Assembly: GCF_026460945.1 (NCBI RefSeq)
Contig: NZ_JAOVZV010000024.1
Location: forward strand, 1 to 49,499
Direction of reading: 5' to 3'
Source of the DNA: Chryseobacterium luquanense
GTDB taxonomy: Bacteria > Bacteroidota > Bacteroidia > Flavobacteriales > Weeksellaceae
Length of the DNA stretch: 49,499 nt
Shown here: in pieces, positions 25,221 through 34,421 of the stretch
How positions within the stretch are numbered: position 1 is the stretch's first letter
Layout of the letters: each line of letters opens with the position of its first letter
The notes under the pieces: model-generated
Seen by the model: only the letters and a program-made list of their open reading frames with translations
What the model was told of the DNA's origin: nothing
Databases searched by the model: none
Position numbers and translations under genes: made by a program

Positions 25221-27488
25221 TTAATTTTCCTGTTGCTTAATCAAATTCAAAGCAGAACCTGCCTTAAACCAATCAATCTGTTGATCGTTATAGGTATGGT
25301 TTGCCAAAACAATATCTTTAGTTCCATCGGTATGAATGAATTCTAAAGTCAATTGTTTTCCTGGAGCAAACTGATCCAAATCTAAGAAGTTAACCACGTC
25401 ATCTTCCTGAATTTTATCATAATCTGTTTCATCAGCAAACGTCAATCCCAACATTCCCTGTTTTTTCAGGTTGGTTTCATGGATTCTTGCAAATGATTTT
25501 ACCAGAACAGCTTTTACGCCAAGATGTCTTGGCTCCATTGCTGCGTGCTCTCTTGAAGAACCTTCACCGTAATTCTGATCTCCTACAACAATCGAAGGAA
25601 TTCCTGCAGCTTTGTACGCTCTCTGTACAGCAGGAACTTCGCCGTAAGCACCATCCAACTGGTTTTTTACTTTGTTGGTTTCCATGTTGTACGCGTTTAC
25701 AGCGCCGATCAACATGTTGTTGGAGATATTATCTAAATGTCCTCTGTATTTCAACCATGGTCCAGCCATAGAAATGTGATCCGTTGTACATTTTCCGAAA
25801 GCTTTGATTAAAACTCTCGCTCCGGTAATGTTTTTACCGTCCCAAGCAGGGAATTCTTCCAGTAACTGAAGTCTGTCTGAGGTCGGGCTTACTTTTACTT
25901 CAACAGTTGAACCGTCTGCAGATGGAGCTTGGTAACCATTGTCATCAACGGCAAAACCTTTTGAAGGCAATTCAGAACCGCTAGGTTCGTTTAATTTTAT
26001 CTGTTCACCGTTTTCAGCGGTCAATGTATCTGTGATTGGATTAAAATCTAATCTTCCTGAGATTGCAATTGCTGCCACCATTTCCGGTGAAGCTACGAAA
26101 GCATGGGTATTTGGGTTTCCGTCGGCTCTTTTTGCAAAGTTTCTGTTGAAAGAGTGAATGATTGAGTTTTTCTCGCCTTTGTCAGCACCCTCTCTGTCCC
26201 ACTGTCCGATACAGGGTCCGCAGGCATTGGTAAAGATTCTTGCATTTTCAAATTTTCTGAAAGAGTCAAGGAATCCATCTCTTTCTGCGGTAAATTTCAC
26301 CTGCTCAGAACCAGGGTTAATTCCTAAAATAGCTTTTGGTTTTACACCTTTTGCCACTGCATCTTCTACAATGGAGGCAGCTCTTGATAAATCTTCGTAT
26401 GAAGAGTTGGTACACGATCCAATCAATGCCCATTCCACTTCAATGGGCCAACCGTTCGCTTCTGCTTTTGCTTTAAATTCAGAAACCGGTGTTGCCAAAT
26501 CTGGTGTAAACGGTCCGTTCAAGTGAGGAGCCAATTCCGAAAGGTTAATTTCAATCACCTGATCAAAATACTGTTCAGGGTTTGCATAAACTTCAGCATC
26601 ACCCGTTAAATGTTCCGCAACTTGGTCTGCAGCATCTACAACATCCTGTCTTCCGGTAGAAGCGAGATATCTTCTCATCGAATCATCATATCCGAAAGTC
26701 GAAGTCGTCGCACCAATTTCTGCACCCATGTTGCAAATGGTTCCTTTTCCTGTTGCGGATAAAGAGATTGCACCCTCACCGAAATATTCTACGATGCATC
26801 CGGTTCCTCCTTTTACGGTAAGAATTCCGGCAACTTTTAGGATAACGTCTTTTGCTGAGGTCCAGCCAGACATTTTACCGGTTAACTTTACACCGATTAA
26901 TTTTGGCATTTTCAATTCCCACGCCATTCCGGCCATTACGTCAACTGCATCTGCACCACCAACTCCGATGGCAACCATTCCTAATCCACCTGCGTTAACC
27001 GTATGAGAGTCGGTTCCAATCATCATTCCTCCAGGAAATGCATAGTTTTCTAAAACAACCTGGTGGATAATTCCGGCTCCGGGTTTCCAGAAACCGATTC
27101 CGTATTTATCACAGACAGAGCCTAAGAAGTTGAAAACCTCCGAGTTTTTATTGATTCCTTCCTGTAAATCTGATTCTGCACCCACTCTCGCCTGAATCAG
27201 GTGATCTGCGTGAGCAGTTGACGGAACAGCGACTTTGGCTTTTCCAGCCTGCATAAACTGTAAAAGAGCCATCTGAGCCGTCGCATCCTGCATGGCCACT
27301 CTATCGGGAGCGAAATCCACGTAGGAATTTCCTCTTTCATGTTCTTTTGTTGCGTTTCCTTCCCACAAGTGGGTGTAAAGAATTTTTTCTGAAAGTGTCA
27401 AAGGCTTTCCTGTAATTTGTCTTGCTGCTGCAATTCTTTCAGGATAGCGTTCGTACACTTTTTTGATCATGTCAATGTCGAATGTCAT
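25221..27488 (-). CDS. acnA: aconitate hydratase, mitochondrial/AcnA type
   Basis: A 755-residue aconitase of the AcnA/mitochondrial lineage. Conserved segments are VAVPSTAHADHLIQA, IGTDSHTVNAGGLG, the [4Fe-4S] ligands in GSCTNSSYED and ACGPCIGQW (three Cys in all), SFNRNFAKRADG, and the swivel domain GDQNYGEGSSREHAA. It interconverts citrate and isocitrate in the TCA cycle via cis-aconitate. It starts 432 nt downstream of the unrelated AcnB gene on the same strand. No good -7 box is visible directly upstream, so transcription may begin further away. Confidence 0.95.
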   Translation of the reverse strand: MTFDIDMIKKVYERYPERIAAARQITGKPLTLSEKILYTHLWEGNATKEHERGNSYVDFAPDRVAMQDATAQMALLQFMQAGKAKVAVPSTAHADHLIQARVGAESDLQEGINKNSEVFNFLGSVCDKYGIGFWKPGAGIIHQVVLENYAFPGGMMIGTDSHTVNAGGLGMVAIGVGGADAVDVMAGMAWELKMPKLIGVKLTGKMSGWTSAKDVILKVAGILTVKGGTGCIVEYFGEGAISLSATGKGTICNMGAEIGATTSTFGYDDSMRRYLASTGRQDVVDAADQVAEHLTGDAEVYANPEQYFDQVIEINLSELAPHLNGPFTPDLATPVSEFKAKAEANGWPIEVEWALIGSCTNSSYEDLSRAASIVEDAVAKGVKPKAILGINPGSEQVKFTAERDGFLDSFRKFENARIFTNACGPCIGQWDREGADKGEKNSIIHSFNRNFAKRADGNPNTHAFVASPEMVAAIAISGRLDFNPITDTLTAENGEQIKLNEPSGSELPSKGFAVDDNGYQAPSADGSTVEVKVSPTSDRLQLLEEFPAWDGKNITGARVLIKAFGKCTTDHISMAGPWLKYRGHLDNISNNMLIGAVNAYNMETNKVKNQLDGAYGEVPAVQRAYKAAGIPSIVVGDQNYGEGSSREHAAMEPRHLGVKAVLVKSFARIHETNLKKQGMLGLTFADETDYDKIQEDDVVNFLDLDQFAPGKQLTLEFIHTDGTKDIVLANHTYNDQQIDWFKAGSALNLIKQQEN

Positions 27489-27848
27489 ATCTTAATTTAA
27501 TTTTTCTGTTTTTCGTAATTCTCTATTTTTAATTTTTGAATATTTGTTTAAGGTAAAGATTAATCTTGAACACAAAAGCACACAATGGCTTTTTTTGAAT
27601 GCTTTTAATTATTACAAAGCAGTAAACTTAAATAAGAATTCAATAGTTCATTAATTATTCAAATAAAATAGAAAATTTTAATCCTTTATAATTCATCAAA
27701 TACCGTTCCTCCAATCTTTAATAAAGGATAAAAATGATGAATGACTGAGATTATTTCTAACTATCAAGTTAAGAAAAAATAGAATTGAAGGTATTGATTT
27801 AAGATAAAATATAACATACTGAGTCTTAAATGGAAATGTTCTAAACAA
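27489..27848. other. AT-rich intergenic region between acnB and acnA
   Basis: This stretch holds no credible ORF. I found no CAAAnnTA (minus-strand -7) match and no clear repeat. It presumably contains the acnA promoter and leader. The acnB terminator follows at its right end. Confidence 0.5.
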
Positions 27849-27882
27849 AAAATGGAAGACTTCGCAAGAAATCTTCCATTTT
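27849..27882 (-). terminator. terminator of acnB
   Basis: A perfect 11-bp stem (AAAATGGAAGA and TCTTCCATTTT) with a 12-nt loop is followed by a T-run on the minus strand, about 40 nt after the acnB stop. Confidence 0.8.
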
Positions 27883-27920
27883 ATATTTAAAAAGCCTTTC
27901 GACTTTTACTTAAAAATCAA

Positions 27921-30701
27921 TTAGTGACCCACAGTAACTAATTCTTTGATAGACGGTACAAAAGTCGTCAAATCAATTCCCTCAACAGCTGCTTTGTATT
28001 CTTCAATACTTGGAATTCTTCCGATGATCGCAGACAATACAACCACTGGAGTTGATGCTAATAAAGATTCTCCTTTTTTACGATCAGAATCTTCAACTAC
28101 TCTTCCCTGGAAAAGTCTTGTAGAAGTTGCCAAAACGGTATCTCCTTTCTCCGCTTTTTCCTGGTTACCCATACAAAGGTTACATCCCGGACGCTCAAGA
28201 TACATCATGTTTTTGTATTCAACGCGTGCAGCACCTTTTGGAGCATTATCGTCAAATTCAAAACCTGAATATTTCTCTAGCAATTCCCAATCACCTTCAG
28301 CTTTCAATTCATCGATGATGTTATACGTTGGAGCAGCAACTACAAGAGGAGCTAAGAATTCAACTTTACCGTCTCTTCGTTCGATGTTTCTTAGCATCTG
28401 AGAAACAATTTTCAGGTCACCTTTGTGAACCATACAAGATCCTACGAAACCTAAATCCACTTTTTTATCGCCTCCGTAATAAGTAAGGTCTCTGATCGTG
28501 TCGTGCGTATATCTTTTAGAAACATCTTCGTTGTTTACGTCTGGGTCAGCGATCATTGGCTCAACAATAATGTCAAGGTCAACCACTACTTCTGCGTAAT
28601 AACTTGCATTTGAATCCGGAGTTAAAGCTGGTTTTTCGCCAGATTTGATCTCGGTAATTCTCTTATTCGCTTTGTTAATTAAACCTTGAAGAACCTGATT
28701 GTGGTTATCCATTCCTTTATCGATCATAATCTGGATTCTGCCTTTCGCAATTTCCAATGATTCGATCAAAGTATCGTCTTCAGAAATACAGATTGAAGCT
28801 TTTGCTTTCATTTCTGCAGTCCAGTCTGTAAATGTGAATGCCTGATCAGCAGGAAGTGTTCCGATGTGAACCTCAATGATTCTACCCTGGAATACATTTT
28901 CTCCTCCGAATTGCTGCAACATTTGCAGTTGAGTCGCATGTACTACATCACGGAAATCCATGTGATGTTTCATGTCGCCTTTGAAAGTTACTTTTACAGA
29001 TTCCGGGATTGGCATTGATGCTTCACCAGTCGCTAGAGCTAAAGCTACTGTTCCTGAGTCCGCTCCGAAAGCAACACCTTTAGACATTCTCGTGTGAGAG
29101 TCACCTCCGATGATGATTGCCCACTCGTCAATTGTAATATCATTCAGAACTTTGTGAATTACATCTGTCATTGCGTGGTATTCACCTTTCGGGTCACGGG
29201 CAGTGATCAAACCGAAATCATTCATAAATTTCATCAATCTAGGAATGTTAGCCTGAGCTTTTTTGTCCCAAACCGAAGCTGTGTGACATCCAGATTGGTA
29301 AGCACCGTCAACGATTGGAGAAATTACTGTCGCAGCCATTGATTCCAATTCCTGTGCAGTCATCAAACCCGTTGTATCCTGAGATCCAACGATATTTACT
29401 TCTACACGAACGTCTGAACCAGCGTGCAATATTTTTCCTGGCGCCAAACCAACAGCGTTTTTGTTAAATATTTTTTCAACAGCAGTAAGACCAACGCCTT
29501 CTTTTGTAATTTCTTTTGAAGGAGCGTAAACCGTAGGAATTTCAATTCCTAAAATCCCAGATGCCCAAGTTTGTAATTTTTTACCAAAAACGATCGCATA
29601 AGAACCACCAGCTTTGATAAATTCCATCTTTTGCGGCGTGAATGACTTGGAAATATCTTTCAATTCCTGATCGCCGTTGTATAATTTTTTAGTCTTTGTA
29701 TTAATGGTAAGAACAGTTCCTGTTGCTACAGAATAAACTTCCTCAAGAATTGGCTCATTATTTTCGTTACGGATAACATTTCCTTCTGCGTCTAGTTTTT
29801 TTACCCAGTTCTGAAGGTCGATACCAATTCCACCAGTTACGTCAACAGTAGTCAAGAAAATCGGAGAAATTCCGTTTGTTCCACCAACAATTGGTGCGAA
29901 ATTCACAAATGGAATATAAGGACTCGCTTGTTTACCAGTCCACAGTGCCACGTTGTTTACACCAGACATTCTTGATGAACCAACTCCCATTGTTCCTTTT
30001 TCAGCGATCAACATCACGCTTTTGTCAGGATGTTGTGCCTGCAAAGCTTTAATTTCCTCTTGAGCTTCTGGAGTCATCATGCACTTTCCGTGAAGTTCAC
30101 GGTCTGATCTTGAGTGCGCCTGATTTCCAGGAGATAATAAGTCTGTAGAGATATCACCTTCACCAGCAATATAGGTAACTACTTTAATTTCTTCAGGAGC
30201 TTCAGGAAGTTTTGTAAAGAATTCAGCCTGTGCGTAGCTTTCAATAAGTTCTTTTGCAATTTCGTTACCGTTGTGGAATGCTTCTTTTAAACGATCCGTA
30301 TCAGCTTCGTAAAGGAAAACCTGAGTTTTTAGAACGTTTGCAGCTTCTTTAGCAATTGCAACATCATTTCCTAAAGCTAAATCCAACAATACTTTGATTG
30401 ACGGACCACCTTTCATATGAGATAACAATTCAAACGCAAAAGCAGGAGTGATTTCTTCTAATACGGATTCACCTAAAATGATTTCTTTTAAAAACTGAGC
30501 TTTCACAACTGCTGCAGGTGTTGTTCCCGGTAAACTGTTGTAGATAAAGAATTTCAGAGAATCTGCTCTGTATTCGTTATTCTTATCTTTAATTTGTGCA
30601 ATGATTGCGCTTAAAAGTTCAGCACCATCAATTGGTTTTGGGTGAAGACCCTGAATTTTTCTTTCTTCAATCTCTTGGATGTAATCCTGATAAATATTCA
30701 T
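27921..30701 (-). CDS. acnB: bifunctional aconitate hydratase 2/2-methylisocitrate dehydratase
   Basis: A 926-residue AcnB with the diagnostic N-terminal HEAT-like helical domain (about 1-160), then the swivel domain and the three-part catalytic core. The iron-sulfur ligands are in LGFVGSCMVHKGDL and ERPGCNLCMGNQEKA; GGDSHTRMSKGVAFGAD is the substrate-binding segment. AcnB catalyses citrate/isocitrate conversion and dehydration of 2-methylisocitrate in the methylcitrate cycle. In enterobacteria AcnB is the main but oxidation-sensitive TCA aconitase, and AcnA the stress-stable one. Its own terminator separates it from acnA. Confidence 0.97.
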   Translation of the reverse strand: MNIYQDYIQEIEERKIQGLHPKPIDGAELLSAIIAQIKDKNNEYRADSLKFFIYNSLPGTTPAAVVKAQFLKEIILGESVLEEITPAFAFELLSHMKGGPSIKVLLDLALGNDVAIAKEAANVLKTQVFLYEADTDRLKEAFHNGNEIAKELIESYAQAEFFTKLPEAPEEIKVVTYIAGEGDISTDLLSPGNQAHSRSDRELHGKCMMTPEAQEEIKALQAQHPDKSVMLIAEKGTMGVGSSRMSGVNNVALWTGKQASPYIPFVNFAPIVGGTNGISPIFLTTVDVTGGIGIDLQNWVKKLDAEGNVIRNENNEPILEEVYSVATGTVLTINTKTKKLYNGDQELKDISKSFTPQKMEFIKAGGSYAIVFGKKLQTWASGILGIEIPTVYAPSKEITKEGVGLTAVEKIFNKNAVGLAPGKILHAGSDVRVEVNIVGSQDTTGLMTAQELESMAATVISPIVDGAYQSGCHTASVWDKKAQANIPRLMKFMNDFGLITARDPKGEYHAMTDVIHKVLNDITIDEWAIIIGGDSHTRMSKGVAFGADSGTVALALATGEASMPIPESVKVTFKGDMKHHMDFRDVVHATQLQMLQQFGGENVFQGRIIEVHIGTLPADQAFTFTDWTAEMKAKASICISEDDTLIESLEIAKGRIQIMIDKGMDNHNQVLQGLINKANKRITEIKSGEKPALTPDSNASYYAEVVVDLDIIVEPMIADPDVNNEDVSKRYTHDTIRDLTYYGGDKKVDLGFVGSCMVHKGDLKIVSQMLRNIERRDGKVEFLAPLVVAAPTYNIIDELKAEGDWELLEKYSGFEFDDNAPKGAARVEYKNMMYLERPGCNLCMGNQEKAEKGDTVLATSTRLFQGRVVEDSDRKKGESLLASTPVVVLSAIIGRIPSIEEYKAAVEGIDLTTFVPSIKELVTVGH

Positions 30702-31057
30702 AAATAGAAGTTCTTTTTAAAAATTAAAGGTAGATTATTGGTTGGTAGACATCTGTTAAAGTGCAGAAGCTGTATAATCTACAACATTTCTGAAAATGTG
30801 AGATAATCTGTCCCAATGGGTAAATATTAATAAGGACTTTTCTCTGAAAATGTAAGAATTTACTTTGCAATTGATTTCGCCGTGAACTCTTTTTCGGATA
30901 AAACGTTGTTAGATTTTAAATGATAAAATCAAATGCGATACCTTAAAACGTTTTAAAATTATCGTACATTTAAAAATGTTTCCAAAAATACGGAATTTTA
31001 ATTTTTTTCTTAGGCTAAATTATTTAGATTCTTTATAAATATGTTTTTTATATTTTC
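30702..31057. other. intergenic region between acnB and the WG-repeat gene
   Basis: No ORF is credible here. A 9-bp inverted repeat (GTAGATTAT at 30730-30738 and ATAATCTAC at 30774-30782) lies in the presumed acnB leader. A minus-strand TATTTTTG near 30982 could be a distant acnB -7 element. Palindromic AAAACGTTTT near 30945 is probably chance. Confidence 0.4.
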
Positions 31058-31065
31058 TATTTTTG
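31058..31065 (+). promoter_or_regulatory. -7 element of the WG-repeat gene
   Basis: TATTTTTG fits TAnnTTTG, 19 nt before the ATG. Confidence 0.5.
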
Positions 31066-31084
31066 GCACAAATTTACATGAAAG

Positions 31085-31852
31085 ATGATTTTAAGAATAT
31101 TGATGTTGAGTTTTTTAGTTCTATTTTTTAATTTTAATTTTTCTCAGTCTAAAGCTTTGAAAATTAATGATTTAAATAAGTCAAAAGGTGTTTCTAATTC
31201 AGCGGCTACTAAGAAAAATTCTCATGGTCTTCCAATGGTTAATGAAAATATTCCGTTATTGATTCCGCAAAAAAAGAATGGAAAATCTGGTTTTGTTAAT
31301 CAAAAAGGAAAATTTGTGATTCAGCCGGAGTATGATTTGGTGATGTTTTTTGGTGAAGATTGCAATCTTTTAAACTCTCCCAATGATAAAGTGAAGAAAT
31401 TTGGCACGGTAGATTTTGCAACAGTTGAAAAATCCGGAGTTACATTTAGAATCAATAAATCAGGCAAAAGAGTATATCAATATAAAAATGACGATTTAGG
31501 AAAATGTAAGTTTGATTTGAAAAAATCTCTATTTCATGCCTATATTCTCAACGGAAAATACGGGATTATTGAAGATTCAAAATTTAAAAATCCGTCAGAT
31601 AAAAATCAATTCACTATTTACCCCAATTACCAGTATCTCTATATTTTGGAAGGTGATGATGTTTCAAATCCTATGATTGTCGCAACGTATAACGATAAAT
31701 TTGGAGTGATTGATGTTAATAATAAAATCATTATTCCATTTGAATATTCAGACATAAAAAGAAATTACAGCTGGAAATTGGGGAAGATGTTTGATGTAAC
31801 TAAAGACGATAAAAATTACTATTATATCGATTCTGATAATCGCTCGTATTAA
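31085..31852 (+). CDS. exported WG-repeat protein
   Basis: A 255-residue protein with a signal peptide (LMLSFLVLFFNFNFSQ) and WG (KWG) type repeats: NGKSGFVNQKGKFVIQPEYD, NGKYGIIEDS and DKFGVIDVNNKIIIPFEY. Each is a short beta-hairpin unit of the WG-repeat family, common in Bacteroidetes surface or periplasmic proteins with no defined enzymatic role. An alternative ATG 7 nt upstream is out of frame. The gene stands alone between acnB and the TPP riboswitch; the sequence behind its stop leads directly into the next promoter. Confidence 0.8.
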   Translation: MILRILMLSFLVLFFNFNFSQSKALKINDLNKSKGVSNSAATKKNSHGLPMVNENIPLLIPQKKNGKSGFVNQKGKFVIQPEYDLVMFFGEDCNLLNSPNDKVKKFGTVDFATVEKSGVTFRINKSGKRVYQYKNDDLGKCKFDLKKSLFHAYILNGKYGIIEDSKFKNPSDKNQFTIYPNYQYLYILEGDDVSNPMIVATYNDKFGVIDVNNKIIIPFEYSDIKRNYSWKLGKMFDVTKDDKNYYYIDSDNRSY

Positions 31853-31888
31853 ATTCTGTGTGAAAATTTATATCTAAAAAATCATATT

Positions 31889-31917
31889 TTTGAGTTAAAA
31901 TATTTTTTGTAATTTTG
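31889..31917 (+). promoter_or_regulatory. promoter of the TPP-riboswitch leader
   Basis: TTTG (31889-31892), a 17-nt spacer and TAATTTTG (31910-31917) match the Bacteroidetes consensus. Transcription would begin at the first bases of the aptamer. Confidence 0.7.
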
Positions 31918-31923
31918 CCGCTG

Positions 31924-32004
31924 AAATTAAAGGGGTGCCCCAATCGGAGCTGAGATTATACCCAATGAACCTGGAACAGGTAATGCTGTTTAGGGAAACA
32001 TTTA
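31924..32004 (+). ncRNA. TPP (thiamin pyrophosphate) riboswitch, THI element
   Basis: The segment contains the conserved THI-box strings in order: GGGGTGCC, GCTGAGATTATACCC, TGAACCTGGAACAGGTAATG and a closing TAGGGAAA. These build the TPP aptamer (P2-P5) and are nearly invariant in the family. A later stretch, CGCCCCTTT (32085-32093), can pair with AAAGGGGTG at the aptamer's 5' side (9 bp with one G-U), giving an alternative fold that excludes the aptamer. It lies in the leader of the TonB-dependent receptor gene, which should therefore be repressed when thiamin is plentiful. Confidence 0.95.
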
Positions 32005-32123
32005 TTATAAATGATAATAATAGATGATAAAGGATATTTTAAAAATCATTTATCAATCATAACTTATCAGATATAAATTATAGTCGCCCCTTTTATTCCA
32101 TTAAATTTTTAAAATTTATAAGA

Positions 32124-34226
32124 ATGAAAGGATTATTTTTTTTAGGACTTACCGCAAGTTCTTTGAGTTTCGCACAAACTCAAAACCCAGATTCTCTGAA
32201 AGCCAGAGAAATTGAAGCTGTAAACTTCACCAAAAGGCTTCCCGTTGCCAAAGAAATTATTAATGTTCAAAAAGATCTCGACAGTAGAAATCTTGGACAG
32301 GATTTACCTATTCTTTTGAAAAATCAGACCTCAATTATTTCCACTTCCGATGCCGGAAATGGGGTTGGTTACACCGGATTTAGAATTCGTGGAGTTGCCG
32401 GAAGAGGAATTAATGTGATGATGAATGGTGTTCCGTTCAATGATTCAGAAAGTCAGGGGACTTTTTTCGTAAATGTTCCGGATTTAACGAGTTCTGCGTC
32501 GCAAATCGTTATTCAGCGTGGAGTTGGAACTTCAAATAATGGAGTTTCTGCTTTCGGAGCGAGTATCAACGTGATTTCAAAAGAGCCGGAAGACAAGTTT
32601 TATTTTAAAACAGATGACAGTTACGGATCATTTAATACGTACAAATACTCTGCAGAAATTGGTTCTGGAAAATTCTGGAAAGATCGTCTTTCTATAATGG
32701 GAAGATATTCTAACATTCATTCTGACGGATATATTGACAGGGCTGCTTCAGATTTAAATTCATACAATTTCACAGCACTATTTGAAGAAGGAAAAACGAA
32801 ACTTCGTTTGATGGCTTTTGGCGGAAAAGAAAAAACATATCAAGCTTGGAATGGTGTTGATCGTCAAACTTGGGAAACCAATCCTAAAACCAATTTATCA
32901 GGAGCAATCTATGATGCAAACTGGGAAAATATTGTTGGTTTTTATGATAATGAAACCGATAATTACAGACAAAATCATTATCAATTGCTTTGGGAACAAG
33001 GGTTAAATGATAATTGGAATCTCGAAACAACGCTTCATTATACAAAAGGAAGAGGTTATTATGAGAATTATAAACAAGGTGATCCTTACGCAAGATATAA
33101 TTTGCCTGATTTTAATGGAAATAAATCTTCAGATTTTATTAGAAAAAAATGGTTAAATAATGATTTCTACGGTGTAGTTTCTACTTTATATGGAAAATTC
33201 GATTATCTTGATTTGAACTTTGGGGTTGTCGGAAACCAATATTATGGTAGACATTACGGTAATGTAAGAGATGTTTTCTTTGCTGAAATTCCGCAACATG
33301 AATATTACCGAAATCGTTCGGTTAAGAATGAAGTTGCCGGTTTTGCGAAAGCTTTAATTAAGGTAAATGATTTTGAATTCTTCGGAGATTTACAGTTGAG
33401 AAATATCGACTACGATACCAAAATTTTGATGGAAGGTGATGATGAAGGCGCAAATTTGAAAAAAAACTGGTTATTTTTCAATCCAAAAGCTGGTGTAAAT
33501 TATAAATTAGGAAACGGAAAAGTCTTTGTTTCGTATGCTCATGCGCAACGTGAACCGAATCGTGATGATTTAATATCAAACAATGATGTAAAATCTGAAA
33601 GTCTTCATGATGTGGAAGCAGGAATCGAAAAACAGTTTGGTCCGGTTGCTTTTACTGCCAATATATATTATATGTATTATCTGAATCAGTTGGTTTTAAA
33701 CGGGCAGATAAGCAATATAGGAGAATTTATCAGAACCAATTCCGGGAAAAGTTACAGAAGAGGAATTGAAGTTGGAGCTTTGGCAAAACTTTCAAAACAA
33801 TGGGAAGTTTCCGGAAATGTAAGTTTAAGCCAAAACAGAAATTTAGATTTTAGAATTGAAAATGAAAGCGGAATCAATAATCTCGGAAATACTGAAATTT
33901 CCTTTTCGCCGAATGTAATTGCTAATTTAAGCCTGAAATTTAATCCTACTAAGAATTTCCATTTTGCTTTAATGAATCAATATGTTGGAAAGCAGTATTT
34001 AGACAATACAGAGACGCAGAGTTTATTGTTGAAGGATTATTTTCTGACAGATTTTAATGTACAGTATGACTTTAAAATTTCGAAGCACGATGTCGCTTTA
34101 AAGCTTTTGGTCAATAATATTTTCGATCAAAAATATGTGAATAACGGTTATGTTTACAATGGTCCGATTTACTTCGCTCAGGCTGGAACCAATTTTATGT
34201 TCGGAATCAGCTGGAAAATTCAATAA
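32124..34226 (+). CDS. TonB-dependent receptor under TPP control, probable thiamin-related importer
   Basis: A 700-residue outer-membrane receptor with signal peptide (MKGLFFLGLTASSLSFAQ), a short linker, a plug domain (about residues 30-155: LLKNQTSIISTSDAGNGVGY, TGFRIRGVAGRGINVMMNGV, FVNVPDLTSSASQIVIQRGV, GASINVISK) and a 22-strand-type barrel ending in a terminal aromatic region (FMFGISWKIQ). Its leader carries a TPP riboswitch. Outer-membrane receptors preceded by THI elements in Bacteroidetes have been predicted to take up thiamin or precursors; that is the best inference here, though plug and barrel sequence alone would not reveal the ligand. A terminator follows. Confidence 0.88.
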   Translation: MKGLFFLGLTASSLSFAQTQNPDSLKAREIEAVNFTKRLPVAKEIINVQKDLDSRNLGQDLPILLKNQTSIISTSDAGNGVGYTGFRIRGVAGRGINVMMNGVPFNDSESQGTFFVNVPDLTSSASQIVIQRGVGTSNNGVSAFGASINVISKEPEDKFYFKTDDSYGSFNTYKYSAEIGSGKFWKDRLSIMGRYSNIHSDGYIDRAASDLNSYNFTALFEEGKTKLRLMAFGGKEKTYQAWNGVDRQTWETNPKTNLSGAIYDANWENIVGFYDNETDNYRQNHYQLLWEQGLNDNWNLETTLHYTKGRGYYENYKQGDPYARYNLPDFNGNKSSDFIRKKWLNNDFYGVVSTLYGKFDYLDLNFGVVGNQYYGRHYGNVRDVFFAEIPQHEYYRNRSVKNEVAGFAKALIKVNDFEFFGDLQLRNIDYDTKILMEGDDEGANLKKNWLFFNPKAGVNYKLGNGKVFVSYAHAQREPNRDDLISNNDVKSESLHDVEAGIEKQFGPVAFTANIYYMYYLNQLVLNGQISNIGEFIRTNSGKSYRRGIEVGALAKLSKQWEVSGNVSLSQNRNLDFRIENESGINNLGNTEISFSPNVIANLSLKFNPTKNFHFALMNQYVGKQYLDNTETQSLLLKDYFLTDFNVQYDFKISKHDVALKLLVNNIFDQKYVNNGYVYNGPIYFAQAGTNFMFGISWKIQ

Positions 34227-34279
34227 TCAATAAAACACCATTTCACTTTATTATAGTTAGTTTTCTTATTAAATTTTTT

Positions 34280-34305
34280 AAAGACTGTTTCGGCAGTCTT
34301 TTTTA
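34280..34305 (+). terminator. terminator after the TPP-controlled receptor
   Basis: An 8-bp stem AAAGACTG and CAGTCTTT with loop TTTCGG is followed by TTTT. Confidence 0.85.
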
Positions 34306-34406
34306 TTATATTTAAATTAAGAGTTAAACAAAATCTCAATATTTTATTTATGATTTTTAACATTTTAAACTAAAAATAAATCTCTTAAAAAGTCACGAAA
34401 AAGTCA

Positions 34407-34414
34407 TAAATTTG
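34407..34414 (+). promoter_or_regulatory. -7 element of the HU-domain gene
   Basis: TAAATTTG lies 7 nt before the ATG, implying a very short leader. Confidence 0.55.
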
Positions 34415-34421
34415 CGGTCAA

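Noticed and set aside
25939..27006. Several plus-strand ORFs inside acnA
   Set aside because: They are antisense shadows of a highly conserved aconitase.
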